Shown here piece by piece: positions 35,250 through 45,332 of a stretch of DNA of 64,000 bases; the stretch's first letter is position 1; every line of letters begins with the position of its first letter. Where the stretch lies: contig CM060731.1 in the NCBI GenBank assembly GCA_030704615.1, forward strand, positions 49,228,001-49,292,000, written 5' to 3'. The position numbers and the translations under genes are program-made. The notes under the pieces are model-generated. The model worked only from the letters and a program-made list of their open reading frames with translations. It was not told the origin of the DNA and searched no databases. Source of the DNA: Takakia lepidozioides. Lineage: Eukaryota > Streptophyta > Takakiopsida > Takakiales > Takakiaceae.

Positions 35250-36000
35250 TAATGACGTTGTCTATGTGGTGAAGGAGAGATGACACGTGGCATATAATGA
35301 AGAGGTCTTGCAGTCATTGTCTTAACTACAAACATCCTGATATGTGGATACATGGCATCACATATTAGCATGTTTGGTCAGGATAATGACTGTAGGACCT
35401 CCTCATGGATATGCCACGAGGCAGTTTCTGGAGATGTCATATGGCGGAGATGTCATATGGCGCACGTCCACAAAACCTCTTGGACTTATTAAAAAAAGAC
35501 ACGTGTACAATTTGCAGTAGCACACTAAGTCATATATGGTAGAAGTACATATGACTGCCACATGACAGTGAGATGTATCACTTGTTCATCTGACTGCAGT
35601 CATCCATGACCAACCATAGTGTACTCATTGTATTCACTTGGTTTGAACAACTTAAAGTCATTGCAGTCATATGTACCGTTTATGATTACGTGATAGTCAT
35701 ATATACTGCGATCTGTTGTAGTGGTGCTCAATGCATGCAATGTGGGATGAATATGTGATGAAAAATGGCCGGATGAAAGAAGCATGTATGAATGAAAGAA
35801 GTGAATGGATGAATGATGGATGAATGTGGGATGAACATGAGCCCTGAAGAATAGAGCATGCATGGTCTGAAATAAAATTGATTGTACGGCAAACACGGCA
35901 TTGACGACAAAACCCAAAACGGTAACCCTAACTCAAACGGCAATAGGAATCCAACCCAAAAACCAATTAAAACATTTAAAATTAAAACAAAACCTAAGCA
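35250..36000. other. AT-rich intergenic spacer with simple repeats
   Basis: Contains a short tandem duplication of GAGATGTCATATGGCG at about 35430-35465 and a degenerate GGATGAAT-type microsatellite at 35760-35850. The open frames here come from the simple repeats and have no protein-like character. No gene is recognised. Confidence 0.5.
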
Positions 36001-36159
36001 AACAGCGATGTTCTACCACAAGCTGGGCATTAAGGTGGTCCTCACAAGGAACATAACAATTCATCCCAAAAATCAAAAATCAAAATAAAAATGAAATAAA
36101 AGCCTTGGCAAGGAACCATGTTCATAGAGGGAAACAGACTCAACATTCATCGCCACCTT

Positions 36160-36345
36160 AATTCCCAGCCCCTGTTAGAGCTTAATTCCAGCCCAAAAAA
36201 CCAACCAGATTAAGCCACCTTAATTTGGCACAGACAGAAGGGACCAAATATATATATATATATATATATATCTGATTTTTATTTTATTTTTCCCGAATGT
36301 GCCAGATTAAGGTGTCGTCAAAGACACCCTAATTTCCAGCCCCTG
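36160..36345. repeat. Hairpin-rich repeat around an (AT)n tract
   Basis: Left and right portions carry related motifs (ACCAGATTAAGCCACCTTAATTTGG and GCCAGATTAAGGTGTCGTCAAAGACACC) facing each other, with CCAGCCCCTGTT on both sides. An (AT)n microsatellite lies at about 36250-36270. It resembles the cleaner foldback at 36456-36644, so both probably belong to one family of non-autonomous elements. Confidence 0.6.
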
Positions 36346-36455
36346 TTGGAAAATGACAATTCACCCCAAAAATAATACAAATAAAATAAATAAAATAAAA
36401 GCCTTGACGAGCAGTCATGTTTGAAGAGGGAAACAGGCTCGGCATTAAGGTGGAG

Positions 36456-36644
36456 CTTAATTGCGGCCCAGAAGACCAGCCAGATTAAGGTGGCGTCAAC
36501 GCCATCTTAATCTGACACATTCGGAATGGAAAAAAGAAAAAAGAAAAAAATTATTTTTTTTATTTTTATTTTTTTCTTGAATGTGCCAGATTAAGGTGTC
36601 AACAAAACACCTTAATCTGGCTGGTCTTCTGGGCTGGAATTAAG
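36456..36644. repeat. Foldback element with 37-base inverted arms
   Basis: The left arm 36456-36492 and right arm 36608-36644 are reverse complements with two mismatches (core CCCAGAAGACCAGCCAGATT). Each arm has its own inner hairpin: AGATTAAGGTGGCG / CGCCATCTTAATCT on the left and CCAGATTAAGGTGT / ACACCTTAATCTGG on the right. The centre is a purine run followed by a T-rich run. No coding sequence. A non-autonomous foldback or MITE-like element is the best reading. Confidence 0.8.
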
Positions 36645-36737
36645 TTTCTGCCAAATTTAAATACACTTATTTAAACTCAACTATACATATCATTTCTGTT
36701 GAGCTTCTGTATGACACTTGAATTTTTCCAATATCCT

Positions 36738-37090
36738 TTTGCTTAGAGGGGTGGAGATTAAGCTGGCGTCAACGCCATCTTACTCCAGACCCAGATAGAC
36801 AGACAGACAAGGTGCTTGAGCGATTTCTGCTTTTTTGTTTGTCAATTTCCTTGTGCTTAGAGGGGTGGAGATTAAGTTGGCGTCAACGTCATCTTAATCC
36901 AAACCCAGATAGATAGACAGACAGACAGACAAGTACACAAACAGATAACAGACAGACAAACAGACAGATACACAAACAGACGGTAGGACTTAAGTGTTTG
37001 TTTCTTTTCTGTTTTTCAATTTTCTTGAGCTTAGAGGGGAGGAGATTAAGCTGGCGTCAATGCCATCTTAATCCAGACCCAGACATTTAG
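36738..37090 (+). repeat. Three spaced copies of a hairpin motif with GACA microsatellites
   Basis: The unit GCTTAGAGGGGTGGAGATTAAG.TGGCGTCAACGCCATCTTAATCCAGACCCAGA occurs at about 36738-36800, 36853-36915 and 37028-37085. Each copy contains a near-perfect hairpin (GATTAAG.TGGCGT / ACGCCATCTTAATC). AGAC/GACA microsatellite runs follow the copies (about 36790, 36905-36985). The hairpin core is shared with the foldback at 36.46 kb. Confidence 0.75.
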
Positions 37091-37279
37091 CCATTCAGAC
37101 ATACCATTGCAATGACTCTCTGTGATGTGGTCGAGCAAATTCACTCAGTGGAGATGGAACACAAGATGCAACATAGGAAGGTCACAGAAAGGGTGCGACC
37201 GAAAAGGAATCCTCTTGTGAGATTGTTGCTGACAAAACCTATTGGTCATCGTACACGGAAAGCAGCATCGCGCAACACA

Positions 37280-37280
37280 C

Positions 37281-37311
<31 letters not shown>

Positions 37312-37312
37312 A
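37280..37312 (+). repeat. Poly-C run followed by poly-A run
   Basis: Roughly 21 cytosines are followed directly by about 11 adenines. Such a homopolymer junction is prone to sequencing and assembly length errors. Confidence 0.8.
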
Positions 37313-37644
37313 CCCGATCAATGAACAGAGCAAGAGGCATCATCATTAATGAGCCTTCCTCCGATGCGAACCCATCGTCATCCAATGAAGGGGTGGGACC
37401 ACCAACATGCTGACATGGGAACCGGAACGACATTGATGATGAGGATAGAAACATTATTTTTCTAGACTTAGACTATAAAACTGACAATGTAGATTGTGGA
37501 CATTGCAAGCCATAGCAACTTGCAATTTGCAAGCACACATTTTGACAAATGTACTTGCATTATTCTTCACTTTTGTATGTTGGGATATGTATCGATCAAT
37601 GAATGTATTTGGGTAATATACAGATTTTTCAAGTAGGTCCTAGG

Positions 37645-39311
37645 ATGGGCCAATTGGACATTGCTCCCGGTGCTTCTCCAACCACCGAGGTTAAGAGGGT
37701 TATGACACGTCAACGGGATTTGCTGATCAATGCACAAGAGAGAGAGAGGGTGGAGAGGGGTCCCATACATGGGGAGGTAGCTAGGCCGCTTGGCCCAAAT
37801 GATGCTCTTGTTGAAAGATTGGGGAGTACTTCATGGCATGATGCATCTCATGGTACCCAAGGCACCTCTCCCGCTCATGTCCATGATACCTCCATTGGTG
37901 GCCAGTCCTCGGCCAGGAAGGGCCTCGCATTTGGCCAGCTCGCTGCTGTGACTCTAGCTAGTGACAGTTGGGGTCAAGCCTTTCCTGAAGAGCAAGCACA
38001 ACTCATGGCATATTTGGTGGCAATGGGGGTTCCACTGCCATCAATGGGACAACTTTTGGCACCTGAATTCGAGGTGCCTGAGATGCCCGCGCTTAGGCCC
38101 AGGGATACAATCGCCTCGGAGCATCATGATGCCAGTATCTCTCTCGCCATTTTGTTGTATTGCCTACTGCATTCTTTTTGTTTTTTGTTGTTTTTATTTG
38201 GTTTGTGTACATGACTTGCAGAGATTGGCCAAGGGCCTCACAAAACCCATTGTAATTGCAGGCTCCATTTGTGGATCCGGTGCCACGTACCCTTGAGAGA
38301 CCTCTGGTCATTGCCGAGGGAGCCAGAGAGAGACGTAGAGAGAGAGAGAGAGATGGAGGAGGTTGAGGCTGTTGTGGGGAGAGGGAAAACAAAGATAGTG
38401 GAAAAGCCCCTTAGCAAGAAGAAGAAGACGCCTTGCATTGAGGATATCCCTCTCATAGTCGGAGAGTTGGGGGAGGGTAGTGGGAAGGGTAGTGGGAAGG
38501 GAGATATTGGAGAGGGTTCAGTAGAAGGAGAGCCTTGTAAGCGCGGGAAGAGAGGGAAGAAGGGAGGGCTGGAGGTGCCTAAGAAGGTCCCACCTCTAGA
38601 GGCCCACAAATATGGGTATCCAGTTCGAGAGTTTTGGGAAACGTTGAGGAGGCATGCCTTTCCAAAAGCGGCCCGATGGTTCTCTTTGCATCTAGATTGG
38701 GATCAACAACCATGGGAGCACCGTAGGGGATTTGTAGCCGAATTGGAGAAGAAGTTTGGGGGTGGTTGGAGTGAGTCCCGCTTGATGGGGTTGATCGGAA
38801 ATTAGAACCTCAAGGATAGGCGATATCGTGCAAGGAAGGAGATTCGGCAAGCAGTGAAGAAAGGTGTCAAAGCCATTAGGCCATCAAATATCAGTGAGGT
38901 ATGAACTCCACACTTTCTTTACTATTTCATTCATTGTATTTTAGACATGTGCAAGATGAAGGCTCAATTTGCTAGGGGTCGTGAGGTGGCCACGTTACGC
39001 AAAGAGAAAGGGCTAGATACCTGCACCCACAAGTTTGGTCCGGGAGGGCACAAGTCATTTGCGACCCGATTTGTAAGCATTTCATGGATGCATTCACTTT
39101 AATGTGTTGTTTTGTCTACATATGGCTATTTCTTTGGTATATCTTGCATAAACTAATTAAGGTTGTTTGTAATTGTGTAGAATCGTAGGTTTGGGAGACA
39201 CCCAAGCGTGGAGGAGGTAGAATTTGTCAAGAATGAAGGATACCCCACACTTCTTGAGCGCATCAAGACCCATAGGGCCCTCCCCGCGAAGAGTACAAAA
39301 AATATCCTGTA
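37645..39311 (+). pseudogene. CACTA-associated ORF, Ptta/En/Spm-like, broken
   Basis: Likely exons are 37645 to about 38137 (donor A/GTATCT), about 38221-38897 (donor GAG/GTATGA), a third near 38947-39072 and a fourth from 39181. The second exon has a charged Lys/Glu/Gly-rich segment and then a compact region with WETLRRHAFPKAARWF and FVAELEKKFGGGW. It is interrupted by a TAG at 38803 that sits between SRLMGLIGN and NLKDRRYRARKE. The third and fourth exons carry KFGPGGHKSFATRF and a PSVEEVEF block, reminiscent of the C-terminal half of Ptta/En/Spm transposon proteins. These bind DNA in CACTA elements. Family assignment rests on pattern only. Confidence 0.5.
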
Positions 39312-39504
39312 AGTGCTCTAGGCCTTGAGTCACCAATTGTTCGAAAGGTGGCAGACAAGCTTGTGCTGGTATATGAGGATAAGGATGAGGGCGAGGGACG
39401 TGAGGATAAGGGCGAGAGTGATCAGGGTGATGATGATGGTTCGCAGGATGATATGTTGACCCTCAAGGACCTCAAAGTCCATGAGGGTATCTAGTACTAT
39501 AGAA

Positions 39505-39865
39505 GATGTAACTCCGACCCCCTGGGGGTCGCACAATGGTGATGCCATGACCCCCGCCATACCCGTCGCTACGTAACTCCGACCCCGTGGGGGTCGCACA
39601 GTGGCGATACAACGGCCCCCGCCATACCCGTCGCTACGTATTACCGACCTCATAGGGGTCGCATAGTGGCGATATCCGTCATACCCGTCGCTAGGTACCT
39701 ATGACGGCTTTGGGGTCACACAGTGGCGATACCAATGCCTACCCGCAAGACCCGTCGCTACGTAAATACGACGTCTGGGGGGTCGCAGCATGGCTATACC
39801 CCCGGAACCACCATATCCGTTGCTAGGTAAGTCCAACCCCCGTGGGGTCGGTCGGTATTCCGAAC
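39505..39865 (+). repeat. Tandem array, about 65-base unit, six copies
   Basis: Units start near 39505, 39572, 39640, 39695, 39760 and 39826. Each has a palindromic core of the type CGACCCC.N.GGGGGTCG, then CACAGTGGCGATAC, then ACCCGTCGCTACGTA. Further diverged copies of the GGGGTCG core continue to about 40080. Probably transposase-binding subterminal repeats of the CACTA element. Confidence 0.85.
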
Positions 39866-40129
39866 CTTTTAACTTCTTTTTTTTTTATTAAAAAAAAAGT
39901 AAGAGTGCAACCCCCTGGGGGTCGCACGGGCAAAGCTCCACAGCGTCGGACAAGGGGTCAGTTAGAGGGGCCTGGTGTCGGGGTAATTCGGCGATCCCCT
40001 TGGGGTCGGTCTTAACTGCCCGATTTACCGACGCCTCAGGGGTCAGTATTTGGGACTTGGCCGCGACGGCTTTAGACCCCCTTAACGACTCGGTTGGGCG
40101 TCGCTAACCACCCCCCCATTACTGTAGTG

Positions 40130-40560
40130 CACTTACATACAATTTCGCAAACTATGACACTTGAAAGGTGTGTAGTGTGTGAGCATGTTCACGAACAAGT
40201 AGAATATAACAAGTAAATTTAAGATATCTAGAGAATATTCCATAGCAAATGGTGATTGTGTTCATGGGACAAAAATAAGAAGACCACTTTTAAATTGTAT
40301 AAAATTGTGATCACATGAGTACAAATCACAACAAATGAATAAGGCAACAACAACTACAAGCAGATAAAAGAGAAATTCACATTACAGTCACATCCAAACA
40401 TGTCAAATAAGCAACAATATTCTTCAACGAAACTTTAATATGATAGATTTTTTATACACAGTTTTAATTTTTGATATTATAGAACGTAATTATGTTTGTG
40501 TAATATCCGCTATAGTAGGTTTGTATATTTAATCTTCTAGATCTTCTCTATAATATACAC
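40130..40560. other. AT-rich spacer without a recognised gene
   Basis: No open frame of note and no motif recognised. The sequence becomes very AT-rich before the repeat that starts near 40560. Confidence 0.5.
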
Positions 40561-41150
40561 TAGGGTAGCATGTGTTGTTGGTCCAAGTGTCCAGTATCAT
40601 CTAAGTCCAAGTGCAATCCCCTATGTATCCAAGTGTGTCTCATATGTTGAGGCCTATCTAAGCCCAAGTGCAATCTTTTATGTATCCAAGTGCATCTCCC
40701 ATGTAGAGCCCCAAGTGTCCACTGCCATCTAAGCCCAAGTATAATCTCCTATGTATCCAAGGGTGTCTCTCATGTGCTCCTCTGTCGAGGCCCATCTAAG
40801 CCCAGGGCCAATCATTGTTGTCAATTTATTTCTTCTCATGAATTTCCTGTGACCGAAAACACTTGAAATTCCAAATCCCCACATGACGAGCCAATCATTG
40901 CTCCAGGAAAGTCACTTTGCTAATTTTCACGGATTTTTAGCGACCAAAAGTACTTGAAATTTGATATCTCCCACACCCTAGGTCCAAAAATTATGAGATC
41001 AAGCCAGAGCACCCATCCTCATCAAGGGCTTTCCAACAGCACCAAGCACCAGGGCTGGGGCTCTACAGTTTGGGAGAGCTCTAATGCTACAAAACAAAAC
41101 AAAACAAAACAAATTACCTCACTTCATATATTGATATGTTGTCTTGACAG
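40560..41150 (+). repeat. Composite dispersed repeat with inverted copies downstream
   Basis: The first part (to about 40835) is an array of CATCTAAGCCCAAGTGCAATC and CCTATGTATCCAAGTG units. It is repeated in reverse orientation at 61860-62215. The second part (about 40850-41150) has ACTTGAAATT, CCAGGGCTGG and an (AAAAC)n tract, and matches in reverse orientation at 57420-57640. The two parts are contiguous here but separated by about 4 kb in the inverted copies. Confidence 0.7.
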
Positions 41151-41219
41151 TAATCACGTTGAAAAATGCAATATACATATATTGACTAGACCTATCTCGA
41201 GTAGAACAAATCAATTTCA

Positions 41220-41630
41220 CCTTAGTTGCTAAGGATGCAGATGCGGTGGCTCAATTCTTTTTCAATAAGATTATCCTACGCCAGGGTCGCAGCCCTTCTG
41301 AGATTATGACTGATCAAGGGACGTATTTTTGTAACAAACTGATGCAGATTGTGTGTTTCAATATGGGGGTGAAACATCGTACTATTGCTCCCTATCATCC
41401 TCGGTGCAATGGATTGACTGAAAGATTCAACAAAATGATGTGTATTATGCTGGAAAAGAATGGTTTATGGGGAATAGGACACTGCTCTGCATGTGCTGAT
41501 CTTTGCTTATCGGACCTTTGCATTAATCCAGCAATAAGGTATCTCTTTTTGTGACTTGAGTAGACATGGCAGACCAGTTCGAACACCAACTCAAGATACT
41601 TCTTTGGTGACCTCTGCTTCTCGGGGAAGT
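41220..41630 (+). pseudogene. Gypsy-type integrase fragment
   Basis: The frame encodes the integrase core of an LTR retrotransposon: KDADAVAQFFFNKI, the catalytic Asp in MTDQGTYF and the catalytic Glu in HPRCNGLTERFNK. It is frameshifted near 41550, after which another frame gives SRHGRPVRTPTQ, as expected downstream in gypsy polyproteins. No LTRs recognised close by. It is dead. Confidence 0.8.
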
Positions 41631-42392
41631 CACTCCCTATATAATTTAGGGAATCATGTGCGATAAAGAGGTATATTCTACGGGGGTATTACTTTTTTTT
41701 TTTTCTCTTTTTTCATCCACCCTATAATTATTTAATATTCACAATTATCTAGCAGACTATTTTTTTTAATATTTGACTGTAATCATCAAATATTTGACAC
41801 CCTATAGTAACATAAAAATAAAACAAACTTTTCTTAGAGTGCAAAATATTTTATTGCTCAATGCTAGTCTAATGCATCTATCAAACGAATGAGGAAAATT
41901 GTTGTATATTTTGAGTGTAGTGAAAAAATATTCCTCGGTTAAGAGAACGAGGTACCTTACAACAACTGAATAAACCGGAGCTTCCAGCAACACAATGAGG
42001 TCAGCAACTAGTGAAGCAGAACTCTTGCGTTGGAAAAGAAGACAAAGTGAGAAGAAAATAAAGCAACCCTAAACCAAAATGTATCCTTCCTAAACCAAGT
42101 CCTCTCATCCGAGCCGAGTCCAAGTCTCGTCATCCAGGTCCAACTAGTCATTTATGAAGTCTCAATACAAATATACCATAGAATGAACGACACTGGTCTC
42201 TCGCCATTGTGGCACCCCTATATTAGTTCTAAAAAGTATATAATTGGAGCATATATATATATATATATATAAAGGAATGGGACAGAGGCCAAATTAATTA
42301 AAAGAAGATGTCACAGCGGTGGAAAAAATAACCACCCAGAAGGCCATGGAGGCTTACTAAGGGGGAACATCCCCGTGGCCGTAGCGAACTTG
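41631..42392. other. AT-rich spacer, tail of LINE-B
   Basis: Contains a T run at about 41693-41706 and an (AT)n tract at about 42251-42271. The non-coding 3' tail of the neighbouring minus-strand LINE probably ends within this stretch. No gene seen. Confidence 0.4.
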
Positions 42393-43059
42393 CTAACAGT
42401 AGATAAAGAGGGAGTGAATAAAGGTTAAGCAGAGGTTGCGAGAGAGATAACTTGCTATTCTAGGGCAGGGTGAAAGAGCAGTAAGAAAGATCTTATGCAA
42501 GATAGACTTGTATGCATTGTTCTGAGAATGGTTTAGATTGGAGAGGTAGCTAGCTATGCCGTAAGATAATAGCACAAAAATGATGCGAAGATGAGGTGCG
42601 GAGCTGATCCGGAGTTGACGAGATGATTTTGCTAGCAAGGTCTTTATTTGAGCTATAGGATCGATGATTCCCAAACCACCCTCGGTTTTTTTCTGGCATA
42701 GTTGATCCCATGAGAGTAGTGCTCGTCTCACTCTTGTGACTTTGGTGGCTCCCCAAATGAAGTTGCGGGTGAGAGCTTTAATCTCCTTGAGCATCGTTGA
42801 GTCTGGGTTCCATACTGTCGCGAAGAACCACAGTGAAGCCTGCAGAATCTGGTTGGCTACAAGGGCCCTCCCAACAACTGAGAGCATTGCCGAGCAACCA
42901 GTATGCCAGTTTTCTTTTATATTTTGCCAACACCTCCTTCATTCTGCTTTGCTGCGACATATTTAAACCCATCTCATGCCCTAGCAGAGTGTGCGTTTCT
43001 CCCTCTTGCCCGATGTCAGCTCCCCAAGGTTGACAATGTGTCACACCTGAGCCCTCTTG

Positions 43060-45204
43060 TAGCTGGGACAAGATCCCTATTGATTTTTTCCAGTTTATCT
43101 TCAGCCCGGAACCCAGGCAAAAGGTGCACAAGGTGACAATTTGAGCATCTCCGGTATGAGTGTTGACAGGTGTAGCCCAATGATGTCCACTCGGTGGTCA
43201 AGCAAGTGACCCAGGGAGTCTGCAGCTATTAAAAATAGAAAAGGGGCCAAGGGGCACCCCTATCCGATCTGGAGATTGGAAAACTCTTGGAGACCACACC
43301 GTTTACCATCACTCTGCTGGAGGCCGAGTGCAGCAAGATCTAAACCCAGGAAAGCAAGGGGGCCCCAAGCCCTGTCTTCTCCAAGGCTCCTATCAGAAAT
43401 GTCCAGTCTATGGAGTCGAATGCCTTTTCAAAATCTAGCATAAGAAATGCCAAAGGTTGATTGTTCACCTGAGCTTTGTGCAGGGCCTCATGCGCCAGAA
43501 GGATGTTGTCTAGAATCATGCGATCCTTGAGAAAGCCTGTTTGGTTTTTCTTTATCATCTTTGACAGTAGAGGTTGCAGCCTCAATGCAAGGGCCTTTGC
43601 TATAATTTTGTAGGTGGAGTTCAACAAAGTAATAGGGCGGTAGTTGGCCATATCCTCCCTATCTCCCTTCTTGAAAATGAGAGTGACAAGTCCTTCAGAA
43701 ATCAGTGATGGCATAATCTTCTTTTCAAGAATGTCATTGGCCATGAGCAGGTATTCTTTCCCAAGGGTCTGCCACATTGCTTTGAAGAGCTCTACAGGGA
43801 GGCCATCAAGGCCTGGAGATTTCTGGGATGCCATGGATTCCACCGCTTTCCCGAGTTCCTCCATGGAGAATGGTTCAGCCAAAATTGCTTTGTCCCTTTG
43901 CGAGATTGCGTAGGGAATGTGCTGCAGCAGGGTTGTTGTGGCCTGGTCTTTTAGGAGAGATGGATTTTGTTTTTGAAAGAGGTTTTTGAAGTAACCAGCG
44001 GCCACTGAAGCCATTGTCCTGGGATTGTCCACCAGCAGACCTGTGGCTGAATCCCGCAGGGCCGGAACAAGGGTTGCAGAACGCCTTTGAGCTGTTTTGA
44101 TGAAGAAGTATTTATTCATCTTTTCGCCTTTGAGTGACCAGTTGACTCCTGCCTTGATCCTCATGAACTCTTCTTTGGCATGCAACAGTAGGGACAAATT
44201 CTGTTTGGCAGTTTTGTATGAAAACATTGTGTAGGGGCCCTTATGTCCAGTCTGCAATTAATACTGACAAACCTCCAGGCATTTCGTGAGGGCTTTCTGC
44301 CTCCTGTTCTTATCCTCTGCCTTTTCCCTTGAGATTGCCTGGCATTTATTCCTGAGTATTTTGAGCTTTGTCAGGAAGTGCACAGTTGGTGAGGTGAAAG
44401 GTGCCTCCGCAGTCGCCCATGTCTGTTGCAGAGTTTGAATGACCTCCTGGTCTTTGAGGAATGTGGGGTTGAGTTTGAAGAAGCCCTGACCCTTCACTCT
44501 GGAGCTTGGGGTGCTTAGCATCATGTGGACGGAGGCATGATCAAAATCGGGCTGTACGGGCTGGAGTGGGATTCGCTTAGACCAAGACGCCAGAGTTTCT
44601 GTACAGTAGAATCTGTCCAGACGTGCTTGGCAGAGGTTAGGCGGATCCCTGTTGTTTGTCCAAGTGAATTTGAGCTCTCTTTCATTTAGCGTTGTGACAT
44701 CCAGCAGACCCACAGCTTGTCCCAGCCTGTCTGTATCCTCCTGAAATCTCCCCCTGCTATCCAGTGTTGGATGTTAGTGTGCTGCAATATCTTGTCCATG
44801 ATGTGATCCCACAAAGCCACCCTTTCTTCTTCCCCGTTTGGTGCATAAATGTTAATGACACCTACCATGCCTAGGGTTTGACCCAAGTTCAAAACTAGAA
44901 ACTGGACTCTTCCCTGTATCCAGATGTCATTGGAAACAAACGTTTGTTGTAGAGAGGGGGAGAGCAAAATTGCGGTGCCTCCTCTCGAGTCTATTATTGT
45001 AGGGTTCCAGAAAGCAGTGGCAGAGGGCCAAAATGATGCTCCTAGAGAGGTGATTTTAGCTTGGTCTAGCTTATGTTCTTGCAGAAAGATGAGATTGAAG
45101 CTACGGATAAATCCTGAGGCCCAGGTTCTTCCCCTTGCCCTTTTCGGGGCAGAATGATAAGATCCCAGGCCTCTTATATTCCAAGAAGAAAGAGAGAGGT
45201 TCAT
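43060..45204 (-). pseudogene. LINE-B ORF2, endonuclease and reverse transcriptase
   Basis: The endonuclease starts at 45204 (SSWNIRGLG, FLQEHKLD, NIYAPNGEEE, IAGGDF). It shifts frame near 44700 (FTWTNNRDPPN, RLDRFYC) and meets a stop at 44258. The reverse transcriptase follows: KSPGLDGLPVELFK, NYRPITLLNSTYKII, QTGFLKDRMILDNI, MLDFEKAFDSIDW. After the GCPLAPFLFLIAADS block (near 43230) the sequence passes directly into LKINWKKS. I find no F/YADD catalytic box between them, so part of the palm domain is deleted. Confidence 0.85.
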
Positions 45205-45332
45205 GAGTTGGCGAGTGGAAGGCCCATGTTGTTAGCATGATCTGATGGCCATAGGGGATTGAAAAGAAATTCTGAAGGTAAAGCTGAGACCCATTTGAAT
45301 CCTTTGGGGAGGGGAAGCAAGTGCGGAAGTTT

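Larger units (their letters stand above)
37600..40129 (+). mobile_element. Decayed CACTA (En/Spm)-like DNA transposon, 3' part
   Basis: Three signals combine. First, a multi-exon frame resembles the plant Ptta/En/Spm family (37.6-39.3 kb). Second, a dense array of short GGGGTCG-containing repeats lies at 39.5-40.1 kb, as expected for subterminal repeats. Third, the sequence ends in ATTACTGTAGTG at 40118-40129, the reverse complement of a CACTA terminus. I could not find the matching CACTACAGTAAT terminus to the left, so the 5' end is missing or diverged. Confidence 0.6.

Noticed and set aside
35600-35943. Minus-strand frames rich in His, Ser and Phe
   Set aside because: They are translations of an ATGAATGG-type simple repeat; no domain and no splice context.
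39505-39865. CRISPR-like spaced repeats
   Set aside because: The repeats form a degenerate tandem array next to a CACTA terminus in a plant genome; there are no constant repeats with unique spacers and no cas genes.
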